A stretch of 64,000 bases of DNA from Hymenochaete sp. R1 (Eukaryota > Basidiomycota > Agaricomycetes > Hymenochaetales > Hymenochaetaceae): assembly GCA_019400425.1 (NCBI GenBank), contig JAFREE010000004.1, positions 186,001-250,000 on the forward strand, read 5' to 3'. The notes beneath the pieces are model-generated. The model saw only the letters and a list, made by a program, of their open reading frames with translations, was not told the origin of the DNA and ran no database searches. How positions within the stretch are numbered: the first letter of the stretch is position 1; each line of letters begins with the position of its first letter. This document shows positions 60,511-64,000 of this stretch, piece after piece. The translations under genes and the position numbers were made by a program.

Positions 60511-62848
60511 TCAGTCGGTCTTGAGGACATCAGTCACACCATCTGACTGCAAGTTGTACGCCGCGTTGTGAATGCTGACGCTCCGTCCACTCGGATCTGA
60601 CGAACATCCCCAGTCTCCGCGCGGAACCCAGCGGACAGCCGTCCGCGCCGCAGCATCCGTCGGGAACTGACCTGTTTGCCCACGGGAGAAGAGAAGGCGA
60701 TGAAGATCAACGTGTGTGAGTATCGAGGACCATAAGGCGGATAGAGGAAGTGAGGAGAAGAGGGAAAGAAATAGCACGTACTCTCAAAGATCTCGCGGAT
60801 GAAGTAGGCCTCTTTTGTGTCGGGCGTATCGACGGACCAACGTTCGGAGGCTTTAGCAAAGTCGGCATCTGAGATAGCTGACTCCGCGTATTCCTTTATT
60901 CTATTAGGAATTTGTTTGAAAATGGGTCATTTACGTGTCGAGTTGCTGGTAGAGAATGGAAGGGCGCGAAGTTGGCTTGTGGGACTTACCCGTCGATCCA
61001 AGAATATCCTACACCATCAGAAAATTGTTCTTTTTGTCTCCAGAGAATGGATCGAGGAAGGTATGCCTGATGAGATCCTATTGAGATTTTGAAAGATAAT
61101 CATAGTGTACTTCGAACTCACCTTGCCGTCGGGTGAACAATCGAAAGCTTTACGGAGGATGTACTGAAAGCAGAGTTCAGCGACGACGCTAGTAATTGTG
61201 CACTTGTATTAGTTTGACTAACTTTCTCCATCTTAGGACAGCCGTCTTCGTCGAATTTCTGGTGGGTGCCCTTGCTGAACATTTTTGCTTCTGGGTCAAT
61301 GCTCATGGCTACATCCAAGAAAGATTTATCCAGGAAAGGCACTCGAGCCTCAAGACCCCATGCCATGGTCGACCTGTAACGTTGTTTAATGGCCGTCGGT
61401 AACTTGACTTTATCGACTCACTTATTAGCTCGCAAACAATCAGAAGTATGTAGGTTCTTGACTCGCTTCACGCACTCCTGGTGGAAAGCTTCCTTGTCCG
61501 GCGCAGCATGGAAATACAAATACCCGCCGAAGATCTCATCGCTTCCCTCACCGCTGAGCACCATCTTGACACCCATGGCCTTTATCTTGCGGCTCAATAG
61601 ATACATGGGCGTGCTAGCTCGCACAGTCGTGACATCGTATGTCTCGAGGTGGTAGATGACATCCGGGATGGCGTCAATACCTTCTTGAACAGTGAACACA
61701 TATTCGTGATGGACAGTTCCGAGGTAGTGGGCCGTTTTCCGCGCAGCAAGCAAATCCGGAGAGTTTTCAAGACCGATGGAGAATGAGTGTAGTTGAGGCC
61801 ACGAAGCGAGAGTCACTGGGGCGTGTTATTTATATACGGAAGAGTCTAGGTGAGGACGGGATGTCAGACTTACCAGCCTCATCAACCTCCCCTACAGGTG
61901 TAGTTGGCCCACTGCGAGCTTCGGAAAGCTTTCGTTTTCTGAGCTCATACTGGGCCTGAGCAACCTTCTCCGTTTCACGGGCAGCGATGGATGCGATAAG
62001 ACTGCTGTCTAAGCCTCCGCTCAACAGAACTCCATAAGGAACTTCGCTCATGAGACGCTTCCGAACGGCAGCTTCAAGCGACTCCCGTAAAAGTTTGAGA
62101 TCAACCTTTGTGGATGGTATGGTGCCAACATCGCTATCCCACCAAGAAGGGTTATAATAGCGTTCTGTCTTTCCCGTATGGCTATCGAAGACATGTCCAG
62201 GAGGAAACGAAATAATGTTATCGCATTCGTTGACGAGAGCTTTGAGTTCTGACGCAAAGAACGTGGCACCCCGCCTCTTCGAGTCCCATCCTTGGTAAAG
62301 AGTTGTTATGCCAATAGGATCTCGAGCAGCGATGATTCGCGTGGGAGTTACAGCTTCGTCCAGAAGTACGAATGAGAACATGCCGTCAAGCATATCACAG
62401 AGGGCCTTGTCATGCCTCTTATACTGACGTACATAAGTGCTCAATATATGCGTACGCAGATAGTCTCTACGGGACTCACCAATTCAAGTATGACTTCACA
62501 ATCGGAGTGGGTCTTGAATTTGACATTCGGGCCCAAACTCTTTCTCATTGCAATGTGGTTGTAAATTTCACCGTTGACTGCTAAAATTTGTTGACAATCC
62601 TCGCTCAACAGGGGCTGAGCACCAGTATCTATATTGATCATCTTTCAACACCAAAAATTCGACAAATATTTAAAGTCCCCACCAACTCCAACAATCGCTA
62701 GACGCTCGTGTGCCAGGACAGCTTGTTTCCCCACATAGCAGCCAGACCAATCTGGCCCTCTGTGACGCAGCTTTTTGGACATCGCAAGGATTTTTGTCCT
62801 CGATGATGAAGGATTGTCCAGTCCATGCACCGCACAGATACCACACAT
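60511..62848 (-). CDS. ASN2: Asparagine synthetase (glutamine-hydrolysing)
   Basis: Makes asparagine from aspartate, ATP and glutamine. Exons 62848-62683, 62628-62480, 62423-61874, 61815-61422, 61373-61223, 61163-61122, 61066-60990, 60900-60782 and 60671-60511 give 602 residues. The class II glutaminase domain starts with the catalytic Cys2 (MCGICAVHG) and has [20 protein letters not shown] and AVNGEIYNH. The synthetase domain has the PP-loop [15 protein letters not shown], then [34 protein letters not shown] and the ending [20 protein letters not shown]. The joins after AIVGV and at [16 protein letters not shown] were chosen by family sequence. The C-terminus extends about 10 residues past the usual end. 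It diverges from PRI2. The choice between ASN1 and ASN2 naming is arbitrary. Confidence 0.95.
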
Positions 62849-63234
62849 TTTTTATGCGAAAGAGGAAGAGGCAAAGAGAAAGTGAGCTGGAGAGTTGGGT
62901 TGGCAAGGAATATTTACAGAGTGAGTCAAGTCCAGCAGAGCAGATCTCGCGATCTATTTCGGGTAATCCCGACGATATTGCGCCGAGATTTCTTGCATTT
63001 CGCCTACCACCCCACACACATGAAATGCCGCCCATTCGTGAGCGACATCAAGAACACTAGACGCCAGGGGCAAGTATGCCCATGAACATGAACGGGTAAT
63101 AGACAGCGAGAAAGATAGGCAATTCGCAATGCCTCGCTTATCTAACGCTCGCGCTCTGTCACAAAAGTACGCGACACGATACGTGACGTGACGCGACTCT
63201 TTCCTCGCCAAACATCTTTACTTCATTATCCACC
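62849..63234. promoter_or_regulatory. Divergent promoter region, asparagine synthetase / PRI2
   Basis: 386 bp between start codons. It contains ACGCG-type words, for example near 63173-63195 by the PRI2 start (GCGACACG, GACGCGACTC). ACGCGT-like (MCB) elements control S-phase genes in yeasts, but no perfect ACGCGT was seen, so this is weak. Confidence 0.4.
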
Positions 63235-64000
63235 ATGTCCCTCGGCTCTACACCTCGAAAGCACGCTCAGAAAGGTGTAGTTGAGAAGCACGATCTATCC
63301 GACTATCCGCATCGATTGAACTTGTGAGAAAGACGTGAAAATTCAGCTGCCAGTGCTCAATGATGTTTGCAGCTACGACAAACCACCTCTATTCGACATC
63401 ACTCTGGAAGAATTCGAACTCTATGCTATCGACAGATTACGAATACTATCCGAAATTGAATCCTCCTTCGTCCGCAATAGAAGCTTTGACGAGGTGAAGA
63501 GCATCGTGAAGGCACAATCGGACAAGTATCTGCAACTCAACTCCACTAGTGCTAAGCGCGAACCGCTCCCACTTCAACGGAAGAAAGATCACATAAGCCA
63601 TTTCGTACTTAGACTCGCTTTCTGCAGATCGTGCGTCTCTATTTTTCTCCCTCCTTCTTCCGCATTGATCTCGTTCCAGGGAGGAGCTACGAAGACGATT
63701 TGCTAAAGTAGAAGGCACGCTATTTCGCATTCGCTATGAAACGGATGATACGTCCGAGAGAAAACTTTTTCTGGAGTCAAGAAATTTTGGATGGACTACA
63801 GTGAGTTCTGATCTAGTTTGAATGATTATTTCACTTACAAACACTATGTAGCTGGACAATGATGAAGTGAATGACAAGACATTGATGAGCGATCTTAAAT
63901 CTATCACGCCTGATGAATTCTCTTGGTATAAAGTGAGTTGAGGCTGCAAATTAAAATTGAGCCTCTGTAAACACCCTCATTTCAAGGTTCGGTGGACCCG
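63235..64000 (+). CDS. PRI2: DNA primase large subunit (3' partial)
   Basis: The non-catalytic subunit of DNA primase in the pol alpha-primase complex. Visible exons: 63235-63334, about 63384-63627, about 63681-63800, 63852-63932, and the start of another at about 63987. The joined protein reads SDYPHRLNFYDKPPLFDITL, EEFELYAIDRLRILSEIES, then LPLQRKKDHISHFVLRLAF, EELRRRFAKVEGTLFRIRY and SITPDEFSWYKV. This is the conserved N-terminal domain of PRI2/PRIM2. The later Fe-S cluster domain lies beyond the window. Introns are 50-55 nt with GT/AG ends. The start gives the expected short N-terminus before the YPHRL block. Confidence 0.92.

Overview
The window is nuclear DNA of a filamentous basidiomycete, most likely an Agaricomycete. 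The evidence is intron-dense genes with mostly 50-65 nt GT-AG introns, short intergenic gaps, and fungal forms of NOP2, RPL8, PRP28, kynureninase, KMO, YOS9, PMP3, GCD6, asparagine synthetase and PRI2. Exon joins were deduced by eye from splice signals, reading frame and recalled family conservation. Nothing was aligned.

Layout. 1-11767 (+): the 3' part of a giant gene of unknown function, with about 3,900 visible residues of Ser/Gly/Asp/Tyr-rich low-complexity repeat and a spliced, compact CxxC tail. 12508-13518 (+): a four-helix SUR7/PalI-type membrane protein. 13821-25109: six housekeeping genes in three head-to-head pairs: NOP2(-)/RPL8(+), a FUN14-type mitochondrial protein(-)/an AIG1-like membrane hydrolase(+), and an MCH1-like transporter(-)/PRP28(+). 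25110-29589: a gene-poor gap with one doubtful minus-strand coding fragment. 29590-33376 (+): a HAL/SAT4-type protein kinase. 34484-39331: kynureninase(-) and kynurenine 3-monooxygenase(+) share a 239-bp promoter gap. 41368-45386: a three-AT-hook protein(-) and the ER lectin YOS9/OS-9(+). 47646-49397: PMP3(-) and a kynurenine-formamidase-like hydrolase(+). 50551-54256: eIF2B epsilon(-) and an uncharacterised EF-hand-like protein(+). 54545-59491: a family-16 methyltransferase(-) and a RhoGEF(+). 60511-64000: asparagine synthetase(-) and the start of the DNA primase large subunit(+).

Themes. From 13.8 kb onward the strands alternate almost strictly, giving nine divergent pairs that may each share a bidirectional promoter. 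Only the HAL kinase lacks a clear partner. Three consecutive kynurenine-pathway steps (formamidase, 3-monooxygenase, kynureninase) lie within 15 kb. The least explained object is the giant repeat protein: its [G/S]Y[G/S] and acidic-serine texture resembles phase-separating low-complexity domains, but at a far larger scale. PMP3 is cut into six exons for 57 codons, including one inferred exon of 5 nt.
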